A stretch of 64,000 bases of DNA from Flavobacteriales bacterium UBA2669 (GTDB taxonomy: Bacteria > Bacteroidota > Bacteroidia > Flavobacteriales_E > Vicingaceae): assembly GCA_002359215.1 (NCBI GenBank), contig DEMN01000006.1, positions 310,001 through 374,000 on the forward strand. The letters run 5' to 3'. Shown here piece by piece: positions 62,432 through 64,000 of this stretch; within the stretch, counting starts at the first letter, position 1, and each line of letters begins with the position of its first letter. Made by a program: the position numbers and the translations under genes. A model generated the notes under the pieces. The model was given only the letters and a program-made list of their open reading frames with translations, searched no databases and was not told the origin of the DNA.

Positions 62432-64000
62432 ATGAAACTTCTAAAACTAATAGGGGTAATTGTTCTTTTTTGCTACTCAACTTTAAATGCACAAGAATTG
62501 ATTGAATTAACTTCAAAAAAAGAATTTGAAGAAAAGGGTCATAACCATATAAGTTCAGCAGTATTAACAACCGATGGTTATCATGTTGTTACTGGTTATA
62601 CTCAAAATAACAGCAAAGGAGGGAAAGATATTTGGGTAGCTAAGCTTAGTATTACAGGTGAGTTAATTTGGCAAAAAACTTTTGGAGATATTAATAATGA
62701 TGAAGGAACAGCAATAGTAGAAGCATTAGATGGAGATTATGCAGTAGTAGGACATTCAATCAACTCAACATCCGGATATACTGAAGGTTGGTTTTTAAAG
62801 TTGAATCAAAGTGGTAAATTGGTTAGTGAATCAACTTTTAAACTATCTTCTTATGAAAAACTTAATGACATAAAAATTTTTGATAAAAAGAACTTTATTG
62901 TTTGTGGGGTTAGAAAAGAGGCAGGAGATGATGATCTTAATTTTTCTATTTTAAAGATAAATAATAGGGGAGTAAAAATATGGCAGCAACATTTAGGGAC
63001 TCAATATTTTTCGGATGAGTCACAAACATTAGTAGTTACTGCTCAACAAGAAATTTTAGTTGCCGGTTATACCACTAATAATAAAAAAATGCAACAAGTA
63101 TATTTAGTTAAATTAGATGCTTACGGGAAAATACTATTTGATGAAAAACTAGGTGAAGAAGCCGAGTTTAACAGTATTTTATCTATGGAAGAAACACCAG
63201 ATGGAAAAGTGTTAATGGCGGGATATACTTCTGTGGAAACTAATGGCGCTGAAGATATGTTGGTAATGATTTATGATAGACTTAAGAAAAATATCACAAA
63301 AAAATCTTTTGGAAAACATAATGCCGATAAACTAAATAGCATTACCACTTATAAAGGAGGATATCTTGCTACAGGAGCTTCAAAATCATTAAAAGGAGAT
63401 AGAGAAAAACTATACATGGTTAAATTTGATAGAGATTTAAATGTTGAATGGGAAAGAGCTTATTTAGATGGCGATAAGACTGTTGGTTCGGATATAATTG
63501 TTAATCATGATGGATTTACCATTTTTGGTTCAATAGAGAAAAATAAAACAGAAAATGGATTAATATTAAATTATAAAGATAATAGTAGTAGTTTATTGTC
63601 AGAAACTACTCCAGAAGCTAAAATTGCAGCATTACAAAAATATGCTACAAAAGATGGCGTTTCATTGTTATCTAATGTGTTGGTTCAAGAATTTGAAGAT
63701 ATTACTTATAGAGGTAGTGGTGACCCTCTAAAAGGATTAAACGTTTCTAAATCTTTAGAAGATTTAAAAGTTGGGAACTATTATGCATTAATTATTGGTA
63801 TAGATAAATATACAGGTTCTTGGTCTCCTTTAAAAAATGCGGTTAATGATGCTAAAACCATTGAGACAACCTTGAAAAGTAAATATAAATTCCACCAATT
63901 TAAAACCTTATATAATGAGCAAGCTACTAGAACAAACATTATTGCAGCAATGGAATGGCTGGTAGCTAATGTTAAACCAGACGATAATGTATTTATTTAT
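62432..64000 (+). CDS. Caspase-family (C14) protein with repeat domain, cut by window end
   Basis: The frame runs 523 codons from ATG 62432 to the window end without a stop. It has a signal peptide ending near LNAQ (residue 21). A repeat region (about 30-440) follows, with recurring GYT/GDYAVVGHS, VAKL...GELIWQKTFG and VKLDAYGKILFDEKLG motifs, typical of a beta-propeller. From about residue 447 a caspase p20-like domain begins (VGNYYALIIGIDKYTGSWSPLKNAVNDAKTIETTL). The window ends at DDNVFIY, just before the expected catalytic histidine (SGHG) and cysteine. The protein is probably exported, and the active site cannot be seen here. Confidence 0.8.
   Translation, partial: MKLLKLIGVIVLFCYSTLNAQELIELTSKKEFEEKGHNHISSAVLTTDGYHVVTGYTQNNSKGGKDIWVAKLSITGELIWQKTFGDINNDEGTAIVEALDGDYAVVGHSINSTSGYTEGWFLKLNQSGKLVSESTFKLSSYEKLNDIKIFDKKNFIVCGVRKEAGDDDLNFSILKINNRGVKIWQQHLGTQYFSDESQTLVVTAQQEILVAGYTTNNKKMQQVYLVKLDAYGKILFDEKLGEEAEFNSILSMEETPDGKVLMAGYTSVETNGAEDMLVMIYDRLKKNITKKSFGKHNADKLNSITTYKGGYLATGASKSLKGDREKLYMVKFDRDLNVEWERAYLDGDKTVGSDIIVNHDGFTIFGSIEKNKTENGLILNYKDNSSSLLSETTPEAKIAALQKYATKDGVSLLSNVLVQEFEDITYRGSGDPLKGLNVSKSLEDLKVGNYYALIIGIDKYTGSWSPLKNAVNDAKTIETTLKSKYKFHQFKTLYNEQATRTNIIAAMEWLVANVKPDDNVFIY

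Noticed and set aside
1..64000. CRISPR array, prophage, transposon or tRNA/rRNA genes
   Set aside because: No regularly spaced repeats, integrase, transposase, phage structural gene or tRNA cloverleaf was recognised.

Overview
This window is AT-rich chromosomal DNA of a Bacteroidota bacterium, most likely of the Flavobacteriales or a close relative. The evidence is a PorP/SprF protein, gliding-associated (CHU_C, type B) and type A C-terminal sorting domains of the type IX secretion system, a bacillithiol-type YtxJ protein, lipoproteins with S-S/F-C lipoboxes, TAnnTTTG promoter boxes without Shine-Dalgarno preference, and several families known mainly from this phylum. No rRNA, tRNA, CRISPR array, prophage or insertion sequence was seen. 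The content is mostly housekeeping and cell-envelope genes.

Layout. 36-5590 (mostly minus): membrane-anchored unknown, ABC exporter, truA, prolyl oligopeptidase. 5790-14125: dps, then LptD facing a plus-strand run of N-acetylmuramoyl-L-alanine amidase, MCE/MlaD protein, membrane [4Fe-4S] protein, CCG-domain Fe-S protein and a small conserved protein. 14145-20882 (minus): ung, BamA/TamA-like barrel, 2OG dioxygenase, monooxygenase-like protein, ABC exporter, VOC protein, crotonase. 21001-28629 (mostly plus): 43-residue lipoprotein, ytxJ, osmC-like (minus), lipA, a large type A T9SS substrate, ispE, accA. 28708-40136 (mostly minus): choice-of-anchor L/CHU_C protein, ettA, cold-shock protein, Crp/Fnr regulator (plus), DUF493, and a MacAB-TolC-like efflux set with two permeases. 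40582-48511: DEAD-box helicase, PorP/SprF with its type B partner, PlsC, FAD-dependent dehydrogenase, SRPBCC/GyrI-like fusion. 48575-55850 (minus): tag, DUF1697, YggS, DUF1015, serA-like, serC, polysaccharide deacetylase, GNAT-like transferase. 56104-64000 (plus): pdhB, membrane pyrophosphatase fused to YceI, an outer-membrane-like protein, two lipoproteins and a caspase-domain protein cut by the window end.

Functional threads are envelope building (LptD, MCE, amidase, BamA-like, PlsC, deacetylase), export by the type IX system, efflux, thiol redox (YtxJ, OsmC), serine synthesis (SerC, SerA-like, DUF1015), and energy conversion (Fe-S pair, PDH E1 beta, ion-pumping pyrophosphatase).

The points most worth a second look are: a complete polysaccharide deacetylase reading frame with no ATG, GTG or TTG start (53978-54925); the pyrophosphatase-YceI fusion with an apparently relocated gate glutamate; an exported repeat-domain plus caspase protein; a low-complexity insertion inside YggS that resembles the intergenic repeats; and a perfect palindrome next to the start codon of the DEAD-box helicase.
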